Notes under the pieces: model-generated
What the model was told of the DNA's origin: nothing
Seen by the model: only the letters and a program-made list of their open reading frames with translations
Database searches by the model: none
DNA from: Treponema sp.
GTDB lineage: Bacteria; Spirochaetota; Spirochaetia; Treponematales; Treponemataceae
Length of the DNA stretch: 5,862 nucleotides
NCBI GenBank assembly: GCA_016296205.1
Contig: JAEDJS010000083.1
Span: 1 to 5,862, forward strand
Reading direction: 5' to 3'
Part shown: positions 1-5,829 of the stretch, piece after piece
Layout of the letters: each line of letters opens with the position of its first letter
Numbering within the stretch: the stretch's first letter is position 1
Position numbers and translations under genes: made by a program

Positions 1-1426
1 GTTCGTACATATCATCACTGTTTCCGTGGTCAGCTGTAAGACAGAGGATACCACCTGCTTTTTCGATTGCAGCCTTAAGACGACCAAGCTGTAAATCCAT
101 TCCTTCCATAGAACAGCAGACAGCATTGAATACACCAGTGTGTCCAACCATATCACCGTTTGGATAGTTAAGACGGATGTGGTCATATTTTCCAGATTCA
201 ATTGCTTCAATTACTTTGTCTGTAATTTCTGCACATTTCATCCAAGGGCGCTGTTCAAAAGGAACAACATCAGATGGGATTTCAACATAAGTTTCAAGAT
301 TTTTGTCGAATTCACCTGGGCGGTTACCGTTAAAGAAGTACGTAACGTGACCATATTTCTGTGTTTCAGAAATTGCCATCAAATGTACACCAGATTTTGT
401 AAGATATTCACCCATTGTGCGGTCAATTGAAGGTGGGTTTACAAGGAACTGAGCCGGCTTGTGATTGTCGCCGTCGTATTCCATCATTCCAGCATATTCA
501 ACAGCCGGGCGGCGAACACGGTCAAAGTGAGGAAAATTGTCTTCTTCAAATGCAGCAGTGATTTCCAGTGAGCGGTCACCACGGAAGTTAAAGAAGATTA
601 CAGAGTCACCGTCAACGATTGGACCAACTGGTTTTCCGTCTTTGGCAATTACAAATTCGTGCATGTCCTGATCCAAAAGACCAGCATTTTCAGAACGGTA
701 AGTATTAATAGCTTCTGTAGCACTTGCAAACTGACGGCCATCAGCCAAAACGTGAGCGTGCCATCCTCTTTCAACCATGCTCCAGTCAGCACCGTAACGG
801 TCCATTGTAATGTACATACGTCCACCGCCAGAAGCAATCTGGTAATCAACATCAGTAAATTCAGCAAGATATTTTTCAAGTGGTTCAAAATATTCCAAAG
901 CAGAAGTTGGAGGAACATCACGACCGTCAAGCAAAGCATGAACGCGCAAAGTCTTTACACCCTCTTTGTGAGCCTGAGCAATCATAGCCTTAAGGTGATC
1001 AATGTGTGAGTGAACGTTACCGTCAGAAACCAATCCCATCAAGTGGAATGTTGTTCCCTTATCCTGAACATTTTTTACAAGCTTCTTCCAAGTTGCACCT
1101 TCGAACATTGTGCCAGAAGTAATTGATTCACCAACAAGCTTAGCACCCTGAGCAAATACGCGACCACAACCAATTGCATTGTGACCAACTTCAGAGTTAC
1201 CCATGTCGTCGTCAGATGGAAGACCAACAGCAGTTCCGTGAGCCTTCAATTTTGTGTGTGGGCAGTTAGCTGTGAACCAGTCCAGGTACTTCATTTTTGA
1301 AGCCCTAACAGCGTCACCTTCTTCATACTTGCCATAACCAACACCGTCCATAATAACCAGAACAACTGGTCCCCGGCGTCCCTTCCAGTTTGGATTCTTT
1401 TCCAAAGCGTGCATTGTTTCTGCCAT
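1..1426 (-). CDS. gpmI: 2,3-bisphosphoglycerate-independent phosphoglycerate mutase, C-terminus cut by window edge
   Basis: Cytosolic glycolytic/gluconeogenic enzyme interconverting 3- and 2-phosphoglycerate through a phosphoserine intermediate, using two metal ions (usually Mn). The reverse-strand reading frame is open from the ATG at 1426 to the left edge (475 codons). Family motifs appear in order: VIMDGVG with metal ligand D27; DMGNSEVGHNA with nucleophile S78; SDGNVHSH with H139; LDGRD at 166-170; R203 and R210; FNFRGDR with R282 and R285; ETQKYGH with K357; NGDMVGHTG with D425 and H429; and TADHGNS with D466 and H467. The last metal-binding His and roughly 70-80 residues lie outside the window. 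The 20-residue N-terminal extension and spacing fit the long (about 550 aa) plant/trypanosomatid-like form rather than the 510-aa Bacillus type. The start is fixed by AGGAG six bases upstream. Codons are richer in C-ending and CGT/GGT choices than in the neighbours, as expected of a highly expressed gene. It is divergent from the MATE gene. Confidence 0.97.
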   Translation of the reverse strand, partial: MAETMHALEKNPNWKGRRGPVVLVIMDGVGYGKYEEGDAVRASKMKYLDWFTANCPHTKLKAHGTAVGLPSDDDMGNSEVGHNAIGCGRVFAQGAKLVGESITSGTMFEGATWKKLVKNVQDKGTTFHLMGLVSDGNVHSHIDHLKAMIAQAHKEGVKTLRVHALLDGRDVPPTSALEYFEPLEKYLAEFTDVDYQIASGGGRMYITMDRYGADWSMVERGWHAHVLADGRQFASATEAINTYRSENAGLLDQDMHEFVIAKDGKPVGPIVDGDSVIFFNFRGDRSLEITAAFEEDNFPHFDRVRRPAVEYAGMMEYDGDNHKPAQFLVNPPSIDRTMGEYLTKSGVHLMAISETQKYGHVTYFFNGNRPGEFDKNLETYVEIPSDVVPFEQRPWMKCAEITDKVIEAIESGKYDHIRLNYPNGDMVGHTGVFNAVCCSMEGMDLQLGRLKAAIEKAGGILCLTADHGNSDDMYE

Positions 1427-1432
1427 TTATTT

Positions 1433-1437
1433 CTCCT
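1433..1437 (-). promoter_or_regulatory. Ribosome binding site of gpmI
   Basis: Reverse strand reads AGGAG followed by six bases (aaataa) and the ATG at 1426, which is ideal spacing and fixes the gpmI start. Confidence 0.85.
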
Positions 1438-1442
1438 ATAAA

Positions 1443-1475
1443 AACAATTCAAGTTAAATAATTAACAATTCAAGT
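1443..1475 (-). repeat. Two 12-bp direct repeats in the gpmI leader
   Basis: The sequence aacaattcaagt (plus strand) occurs exactly at 1443-1454 and 1464-1475, a period of 21 bp or two DNA helical turns. On the gpmI strand it reads ACTTGAATTGTT. Both copies lie between the predicted transcription start (about 1485) and the ribosome site, so they could be a tandem protein-binding site on DNA or paired elements in the 5' untranslated RNA. The repeat is seen directly. Any function is inferred, and AT-rich composition makes chance similarity easier. Confidence 0.6.
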
Positions 1476-1491
1476 AAAAAACTTATGCAAA

Positions 1492-1520
1492 ATTATAATG
1501 ATTTTTATTTATTCATTCAA
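1492..1520 (-). promoter_or_regulatory. Sigma70-type promoter of gpmI
   Basis: Reverse strand has TTGAAT (1520-1515), a 17-base spacer, and a perfect TATAAT (1497-1492). The predicted start is near 1485, giving a leader of about 60 bases that contains the direct repeats and AGGAG site. Confidence 0.75.
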
Positions 1521-1549
1521 TTGGTTTTAAAAATTGCAAAAATATTAAT

Positions 1550-1572
1550 TAGTAGTAAAAATGTTACTACTA
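1550..1572. promoter_or_regulatory. Inverted repeat, candidate operator upstream of the MATE gene
   Basis: Perfect 9-bp arms TAGTAGTAA (1550-1558) and TTACTACTA (1564-1572) flank the five bases aaatg. The element ends one base before the predicted -35 hexamer of the MATE gene and lies about 30 bp upstream of the gpmI -35. Its size and symmetry fit a dimeric helix-turn-helix regulator; MarR/TetR-type proteins often control MATE pumps. No regulator gene is visible in the window. No T run follows the right arm, so a terminator is unlikely. Confidence 0.45.
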
Positions 1573-1573
1573 C

Positions 1574-1602
1574 TTTACATAAAATCATTAAATCACTAGA
1601 AT
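1574..1602 (+). promoter_or_regulatory. Sigma70-type promoter of the MATE gene, start point at or next to the ATG
   Basis: TTTACA (1574-1579), a 17-base spacer, then TAGAAT (1597-1602). A start six to eight bases after the -10 falls at about 1608-1610, on the ATG itself, which would make the mRNA leaderless and agrees with the absence of a Shine-Dalgarno sequence. A weaker alternative is TTGGTT (1521-1526), 16 bases, TATTAA (1543-1548), which would place the inverted repeat at the start of a normal leader. Confidence 0.5.
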
Positions 1603-1609
1603 ACAAATT

Positions 1610-3004
1610 ATGTTTTCAGCAAAAGTAAAAAAATATATCGGAACAAAAGCATTTTATAAACGGGCATTGGCAGTTGCATTACCAGTTATGGCTCAACTTG
1701 TAATTCAGAATCTTGTTTCTCTGATTGATAATTTTATGGTTGCCGGATTAGGTGATATAAAAATGAGCGGAGTAAACGTTGCCGGTCAGATTAATTTTCT
1801 GTTTATAATTCTCGTAAATACACTGTGCATGAGCGGCGGAATTTTTATGAGTCAATTTAAAGGCGCAGAAGATAAAGAAGGCATGCAGCAGAGTTTTAGA
1901 TTCAAAGTTTTGTTCTGCTCAATCGTGGGCGTGCTCTATTTTATATTGATGAGTTCTAACCCTCGGGGTGTGTTTAAATTGATGGTAACTGTAAATAAAG
2001 ATGCAGAAGCCATTGTTGATCAGAGTATAATTTATTCAAAAAGTCTGGCAATAAGCTGGCTGTTCATGAGTTTTTCTATGAGTATTGGTTCAAGCCTCAG
2101 GGAAATCGAGAAAGTAAAAATTCCCCTGATATTTGGAATTGCCGCAACTCTTGTAAATACCTTTTTTAATTACGTGTTGATTTACGGAAACTTTGGTGCA
2201 CCAAAATTAGAAGCAGCAGGTGCAGCGTATGCAACAGTTATTGCCCGAGGTTTTGAACTTGTTTTGTACCTTGTATACTGCCTTGTTAAAAGACCACCGT
2301 TTTTGTTTAATCCATTCAAACTGTTTAAAATCAACTTTTCACTTTTTGGCCAGTTGATTAAAAAAAGCGGAATGATTTTGTATTCAGAAATTTTCTGGGC
2401 AGTTAGCGAAACTTTTTCCAACGCGCTGTACAATACTCGTGGGGGAGCAGAAGTAGTAAGTGGAATGGCCGCTGGTTTTGCAATTGCAAATTTAATGTTC
2501 ATCTCCTTCAGTGGAATTACAACTTCAACAGGAGTAATCATCGGGCAGGAACTGGGCAAAGGAAATCTGGAAGAAAGCAAAACCTACAAGAACTGGCTTT
2601 TAAGTGGAAGTATAATTTTTGGAAGTGTTTTTATGATTCTTGGATTCCTTTTTACACCTCTTGTTCCAATTATCTTTAAAAATCTTACACCAATGGCGTG
2701 GCATTATGCAATTCAACTGATTATTATTGCTGCTGTTTATATACCATTGTGGGCATGCATTAACGTTCTGTATGCCGTTAGCCGCACAGGAGGAGATACA
2801 ACAATGGGCGTAATATGCGATACAGTAGGAAATGTTCTGTTTATCCTTGGAATGATTCTGCTTACGTTCCTTACACCACTTGGCCCAGTAGCAATGTATG
2901 GAATCGTTAAGTTGAGTGATGTGCCAAAAGTGATTATAGCCTGGAAATGGTTAAAAAATGAACGATGGGTTGTAAATCTGGCAGAACAGAACAGCAAAAA
3001 ATAG
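1610..3004 (+). CDS. MATE family multidrug/cation antiporter
   Basis: A 464-residue inner-membrane protein of typical MATE length, predicted to have twelve hydrophobic segments in two similar halves. These pumps expel cationic drugs or metabolites in exchange for Na+ or H+; the actual substrate cannot be read from sequence. Recognisable blocks are the N-terminal entry into helix 1 with PVMAQLVIQNLVSLIDNFMV (residues 25-44, acidic D40 in the usual N-lobe position), the mid-protein loop with NFGAPKLEAAGAAYATV (194-210), the start of the second half with TTSTGVIIGQELGKG (304-318), and YAVSRTGGDTTMGVICD (388-404). The C-terminus (SDVPKVIIAWKWLKNERW) resembles the MATE branch common in anaerobic gut bacteria. 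The ATG at 1610 places the first helix where the family has it. No Shine-Dalgarno sequence precedes it, and the next Met (residue 26) would cut into helix 1. No strong terminator follows, so transcripts may run into the chemoreceptor gene, although that gene has its own promoter. Confidence 0.95.
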   Translation: MFSAKVKKYIGTKAFYKRALAVALPVMAQLVIQNLVSLIDNFMVAGLGDIKMSGVNVAGQINFLFIILVNTLCMSGGIFMSQFKGAEDKEGMQQSFRFKVLFCSIVGVLYFILMSSNPRGVFKLMVTVNKDAEAIVDQSIIYSKSLAISWLFMSFSMSIGSSLREIEKVKIPLIFGIAATLVNTFFNYVLIYGNFGAPKLEAAGAAYATVIARGFELVLYLVYCLVKRPPFLFNPFKLFKINFSLFGQLIKKSGMILYSEIFWAVSETFSNALYNTRGGAEVVSGMAAGFAIANLMFISFSGITTSTGVIIGQELGKGNLEESKTYKNWLLSGSIIFGSVFMILGFLFTPLVPIIFKNLTPMAWHYAIQLIIIAAVYIPLWACINVLYAVSRTGGDTTMGVICDTVGNVLFILGMILLTFLTPLGPVAMYGIVKLSDVPKVIIAWKWLKNERWVVNLAEQNSKK

Positions 3005-3028
3005 AATCCGGTTCTAGAATAAAAAAAA

Positions 3029-3057
3029 TTGCACTTTTAACGAAAGTCATATATAAT
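3029..3057 (+). promoter_or_regulatory. Sigma70-type promoter of the chemoreceptor gene
   Basis: TTGCAC (3029-3034), a 17-base spacer and a perfect TATAAT (3052-3057), with a predicted start near 3064 and a leader of about 43 bases. No sigma28-like chemotaxis/flagellar promoter pattern (TAAA and GCCGATAA) is seen here. Confidence 0.75.
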
Positions 3058-3096
3058 TTACTATATTGTTAAAAAGTTTTACATTCAATTCGCAGC

Positions 3097-3102
3097 GAGG
3101 TG
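3097..3102 (+). promoter_or_regulatory. Ribosome binding site fixing the GTG start of the chemoreceptor
   Basis: GAGGTG matches the anti-Shine-Dalgarno region. The last G of GAGG is six bases from the GTG at 3107. The next in-frame ATG (3146) has no such site, so GTG is preferred. An out-of-frame ATG at 3105 overlaps the start (ATGTG) and opens only a short frame. Confidence 0.75.
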
Positions 3103-3106
3103 TAAT

Positions 3107-4729
3107 GTGCATTTTTTTCAGAAGTTTTTTCCAAATGACCAGATAATGGCCAAGATTCCAACTCATTATAAAGTTCGACTGCTAACACTTGTTATTGGCA
3201 GCCTTGTTAGCGCGTTGATTTTTTCAATTTTAGGGGTTCTTGTTATTTTGCAGGGAAAAATTCTTGCCGGCGCGTTATGTTTTTTTTCTGGTCTTTTAAC
3301 ACTTTTTTCTGATTATTTTATTAAGAAAGGGAATGTAAAACTTGGAGCATATATTACAACAGTGGGTATGCTGTTTGCCGATTTTGTAATTCTTTTTTTT
3401 ACAGGGCAGGATACATCACCTTATATTCTGTATAAAGGTGCTTTCTTTATCAGTACAGTTGCCGCAAGCAACAATGCATTTTCTGTTGATAAGAAACAGC
3501 TTTTTCTCTATTTTGCAGTAAGTCTTTTGATTTATGTGGTTTCGCTTTTTACAATTAATATAAGTGTTTTTCAGGATGGAATTGAAACAGTAATTGGCAA
3601 AGTTCTGATTAGTGTTCTTGGAATCGTGTGTACTAATGTATTCATTCTTTTGAGTAACCGTGTTAATACAAAATTAATTAATGAAACAGTTGACCAGCAG
3701 AAATCAATCCATGCAAAACTTTCAAAACTTGCCTCAGTCCTTAACGAATCAAAAGATGCACTTGATATTTCCAGCCGTCTTAAAGTTCTTTCTGATGATG
3801 CAAAAGAAGGTACAGATAAACTTACTGGACTTTATAATCAGTTTAGCAAGGAAGCTGTTACACTTTATAACGAAAGTCAGCACGCCATGGAAACCGCCCA
3901 GACTATTTCTTCTGAAGCAGAAAAAATGGACGGAAATGTAAATGAACAGAATGCCGCCATTACAGAAACAAGTGCAACAATGACTCAGATTAGTGCAAAT
4001 ATTACAAGCATTTCTAAACTGGCCAATGAACGCCGTGAAGGAATGAATCTTCTTTTAGAAAACCTTGACCAGCAAGTTGAGTTGATTGAACAGCTTGTTA
4101 ATAAAATTGAACTTGTTCGTGAAAGTTCTGCCGAAATTGGAACCTTTGTAAACACAATTAATAATATTAGTGAACAGACTGGTCTTCTTGCTATGAATGC
4201 TTCTATTGAAGCTGCCCACGCTGGTGAACTTGGAAAAGGCTTTAGCGTTATTGCCCAGGAAATTCGAAAGCTTTCTGACCAGACAAAATCAAATGCCGCA
4301 ATGATAGAAGAAACACTTGTAAAAAACGGCGAACTTGTTAACGAAACAGCAAAGAATACCCAGGAATTTGACAGTTTTGCAAAAAATAGTTTTGTTCAGA
4401 TGAAGAATACTATTCAAACTATAGAAGAAATTCTTGTAGGTATTACAGAAATGGATCAGGGAAGCCGAGAAATTATGACTGCACTCCAGCATCTTGTTGG
4501 CAAAAGTAATCATACTCAGGAAATTGTTAGAAATGTTTCTGTAAGTGTAAAATCTCAGAGTCAAAGCCTTGAAAAACTTGCCGCTATTGCCAACGATGTA
4601 ACAAACGGCGTTAACTTTATGAATGAACAGGTAGAAAATATCAGTAATTCAATGAATAAAATTCAGAGTGAATCTGTAAGTAATGCTGCATTTAGCAAAA
4701 AGATTTCTGATTCATTAAACGATCTGTAA
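3107..4729 (+). CDS. Methyl-accepting chemotaxis protein with six-helix membrane sensor region
   Basis: A 540-residue chemoreceptor that should signal through CheW and CheA to the flagellar motor. The N-terminal third has six hydrophobic segments (about 24-48, 52-71, 79-99, 110-124, 132-151, 163-184). Cytoplasmic loops carry K73, K74, K78 and K129, K130, so both ends lie inside. External loops are only about 3, 10 and 11 residues, leaving no periplasmic ligand-binding domain. No clear HAMP domain follows the last helix. From about 240 to the end the protein is a long antiparallel coiled coil with the hairpin tip around 352-393: EQTGLLAMNASIEAAHAGELGKGF, with the usual core and His where many receptors have Arg in EAARAGE. 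ETSATMTQISANI (287-299) resembles a methylation-helix segment. The C-terminus ends SLNDL without a CheR-docking pentapeptide. Start is GTG, supported by GAGGTG. The family assignment is secure; the stimulus is unknown, and membrane-associated or energy-state signals are only inferred from topology. Confidence 0.96.
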   Translation: MHFFQKFFPNDQIMAKIPTHYKVRLLTLVIGSLVSALIFSILGVLVILQGKILAGALCFFSGLLTLFSDYFIKKGNVKLGAYITTVGMLFADFVILFFTGQDTSPYILYKGAFFISTVAASNNAFSVDKKQLFLYFAVSLLIYVVSLFTINISVFQDGIETVIGKVLISVLGIVCTNVFILLSNRVNTKLINETVDQQKSIHAKLSKLASVLNESKDALDISSRLKVLSDDAKEGTDKLTGLYNQFSKEAVTLYNESQHAMETAQTISSEAEKMDGNVNEQNAAITETSATMTQISANITSISKLANERREGMNLLLENLDQQVELIEQLVNKIELVRESSAEIGTFVNTINNISEQTGLLAMNASIEAAHAGELGKGFSVIAQEIRKLSDQTKSNAAMIEETLVKNGELVNETAKNTQEFDSFAKNSFVQMKNTIQTIEEILVGITEMDQGSREIMTALQHLVGKSNHTQEIVRNVSVSVKSQSQSLEKLAAIANDVTNGVNFMNEQVENISNSMNKIQSESVSNAAFSKKISDSLNDL

Positions 4730-4772
4730 TTAACTTGTTGCGGGGCCTGTAACTGGTTCTGCTGAATGATAA

Positions 4773-4808
4773 AGGGGGTGGTTTTGAAGTCCTTCAAAAC
4801 CACCCCCT
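4773..4808. terminator. Strong hairpin terminator between convergent genes
   Basis: Perfect 16-bp arms (4773-4788 and 4793-4808, AGGGGGTGG... against ...CCACCCCCT) close on the four-base loop gtcc. On the plus strand the stem is followed by attttgcactttt, and on the minus strand by tttatcatt. T runs are short on both sides but the stem is very stable. It sits 43 bases after the chemoreceptor stop and 64 bases after the ATPase stop on the other strand, so it probably ends both transcripts. Confidence 0.85.
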
Positions 4809-4872
4809 ATTTTGCACTTTTAGACAAATTCAGAAAAATAATTCCAATTTTTTTAAGTGATTGTGTTTTATA

Positions 4873-5547
4873 TTATTTTTCCAGAATCAACAGTGATTTT
4901 GAATCAAGCTTCATTGTTGATTTAATGTTTTTCTTGTCCCGCAATTTAAGAATGTTAAGGTTGATGCTTCCGTTTTGTTCCAGATTAAGTACTGCATCAA
5001 AGAGAGGTTCAAGTGTTGCTGGAACGCAGTCTTCAATTTTATTTCCTTCTGCTGTTGCGGCCATCCAGACTTTTACGTTAGTTGCTTTTGCATAGCTGGA
5101 AACTGTCTGCAAATCTTCTGCACTAACCTGTTTAAGGTCAACACCGTCGATAACAACTCCTGCAACTTTGATTCCACCAGCGGCAAGTGCGTTCAATGTG
5201 TTTACAACTCTTGGCAAAGTGAAATTTTCCTGGTTAAAGTTAAGAATTGTGCGGGATCTCATAACGTCTGCTTTAAGTTCATCAGAGTTTGAATTTATTT
5301 TCTTTGCAATTTCAGTGAAAATTCCATCATACCAAGTAATAATGTTGGCACTCTGCTGATCAAATGAAACATGAATCATATGAGAACCGTTCAAAAGTGT
5401 ATCCATTCCAAATTGAACAAGAACAGATGTTTTTCCCATACCTTTTTTTGCTGTTACAAGTCCAATTTCGCCCGCTTTAAGACCGCCATTTGTAGCTTTG
5501 TCAAATGCTCTGATTGGACTTTTATCGTAAAGTTCCTGTTTTGCCAT
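4873..5547 (-). CDS. Small RecA/KaiC/DnaB-like P-loop ATPase, function unknown
   Basis: A 224-residue soluble protein made of a single RecA-fold ATPase core. Visible motifs: IRAFDKATNGGLKAGEIGLVT (12-32), the entry strand seen in KaiC and the DnaB C-domain; Walker A AKKGMGKTS (33-41); HVSFDQQ (59-65), the strand where KaiC has Glu-Glu and DnaB has Ser-Leu-Glu, here Asp63-Gln64; Walker B VAGVVIDGVD (128-137) with D134; VWMAATAEGN (160-169) at the sensor strand; and a C-terminal ILKLRDKKN (199-207) like the KaiC/DnaB lysine-arginine finger segment. No DNA-binding, zinc or DnaG-interaction domain is attached, and the length is about half that of DnaB or RadA. It may act as an oligomeric regulator or nucleic-acid-associated ATPase, but this is inference; I do not recognise a named family. 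The start is fixed by AGGAGG six bases upstream of the ATG at 5547. It is convergent with the chemoreceptor gene and shares its terminator. Confidence 0.88.
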   Translation of the reverse strand: MAKQELYDKSPIRAFDKATNGGLKAGEIGLVTAKKGMGKTSVLVQFGMDTLLNGSHMIHVSFDQQSANIITWYDGIFTEIAKKINSNSDELKADVMRSRTILNFNQENFTLPRVVNTLNALAAGGIKVAGVVIDGVDLKQVSAEDLQTVSSYAKATNVKVWMAATAEGNKIEDCVPATLEPLFDAVLNLEQNGSINLNILKLRDKKNIKSTMKLDSKSLLILEK

Positions 5548-5553
5548 AGTTGT

Positions 5554-5559
5554 CCTCCT
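5554..5559 (-). promoter_or_regulatory. Ribosome binding site of the ATPase gene
   Basis: Reverse strand reads AGGAGG, six bases (acaact), then ATG at 5547. It is a full consensus site and the strongest in the window, suggesting efficient translation. Confidence 0.9.
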
Positions 5560-5597
5560 GGGATGTATATTTTAAAATGATATTTTCTAATATTAAT

Positions 5598-5627
5598 ATT
5601 ATACCATATTTTTGAAGATTTTGGGAA
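5598..5627 (-). promoter_or_regulatory. Extended -10 promoter of the ATPase gene
   Basis: Reverse strand has TGGTATAAT, an extended -10 with perfect TATAAT at 5603-5598. A weak -35 TTCCCA (5627-5622) lies 18 bases upstream. The predicted start near 5591 gives a leader of about 44 bases. A 12-bp AT-only palindrome (aatattaatatt, 5589-5600) overlaps the -10 and start. Confidence 0.6.
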
Positions 5628-5647
5628 AAAGTTGAATTATTTATGAT
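5621..5647 (+). promoter_or_regulatory. Weak candidate plus-strand promoter, back to back with the ATPase promoter
   Basis: TTGGGA (5621-5626), a short 15-base spacer and TATGAT (5642-5647, five of six consensus bases), with a predicted start near 5654. Its -35 overlaps the -35 of the minus-strand ATPase promoter. The short spacer and AT-rich setting make it uncertain. Confidence 0.25.
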
Positions 5648-5653
5648 TTTTAA

Positions 5654-5792
5654 AATAAAAAACCGGCTCACTTGTGGAAATGACAGACGGTTCTGGGCGT
5701 GAGTGTTTAATTCTGAAATTTATAAATAATTTTGAAAGAGCACAGAAGAATCCGGCCACATTTTTTGAGATAAGTAGAAGTGGCCTGTTTTT
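5654..5792 (+). other. Intergenic region, possible short plus-strand RNA of about 140 bases
   Basis: The 315 bases right of the ATPase gene hold no convincing protein gene. This part lies between a weak promoter and a hairpin followed by T residues. Near its start are two crossing complementary pairs, AACCG (5661-5665) with CGGTT (5688-5692) and CTCAC (5667-5671) with GTGAG (5699-5703), compatible with an H-type pseudoknot but short enough to be chance. A 41-codon frame beginning ATG at 5680 and stopping at 5803-5805 (MTDGSGRECLILKF...) lacks a clear ribosome site and runs past the hairpin, so I do not call it as a gene. No known RNA family is recognised. Confidence 0.25.
5754..5792 (+). terminator. 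Candidate plus-strand terminator hairpin
   Basis: GGCCAC (5754-5759) and GTGGCC (5780-5785) form a perfect 6-bp GC-rich stem with a 20-base AT-rich loop, followed by tg and five T (5788-5792). The large loop weakens it, but the GC arms stand out from the AT-rich surroundings. On the minus strand the stem is not followed by T residues. Confidence 0.4.
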
Positions 5793-5829
5793 AAATTTGA
5801 TCTAAAGAGAGCAAAAAAGTATCAGAATT

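Noticed and set aside
659..1009. 116-codon plus-strand frame opposite gpmI, with other open frames at 140-430 and 649-939
   Set aside because: All lie inside the strongly supported gpmI frame. Their translations are Cys/Phe/Ser-rich without motifs, as expected of shadow frames.
2182..2580. 132-codon antisense frame within the MATE gene, and a second at 2737-2997
   Set aside because: They overlap fully with a conserved transporter gene and show no ribosome site or recognisable domain.
3002..3016. Short inverted repeat TAGAA-tccgg-TTCTA at the MATE stop codon as a terminator
   Set aside because: The stem is only five AT-rich pairs and is followed on the plus strand by A residues, not T. A T run follows only on the minus strand, where there is no gene to terminate.
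4289..4564. Antisense frame in the chemoreceptor gene, and plus-strand frame 3681-3941
   Set aside because: Shadow frames of the conserved signalling domain, with no independent coding signal.
4975..5580. Plus-strand frames opposite the ATPase gene (4766-5095, 4975-5292, 5168-5359, 5371-5580)
   Set aside because: The minus-strand frame has Walker A and B motifs and a consensus ribosome site. The opposite frames are Cys/Phe-rich and featureless.
5657..5692. Minus-strand terminator from AACCG/CGGTT followed by six T
   Set aside because: The stem has only five pairs with a 22-base loop and no identified minus-strand gene ends here. It is kept only as part of the pseudoknot observation.
5680..5805. 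41-codon plus-strand frame (MTDGSGRECLILKF...)
   Set aside because: No convincing ribosome site, no recognisable motif, and the candidate terminator hairpin lies inside it. An open frame of this length is expected by chance.
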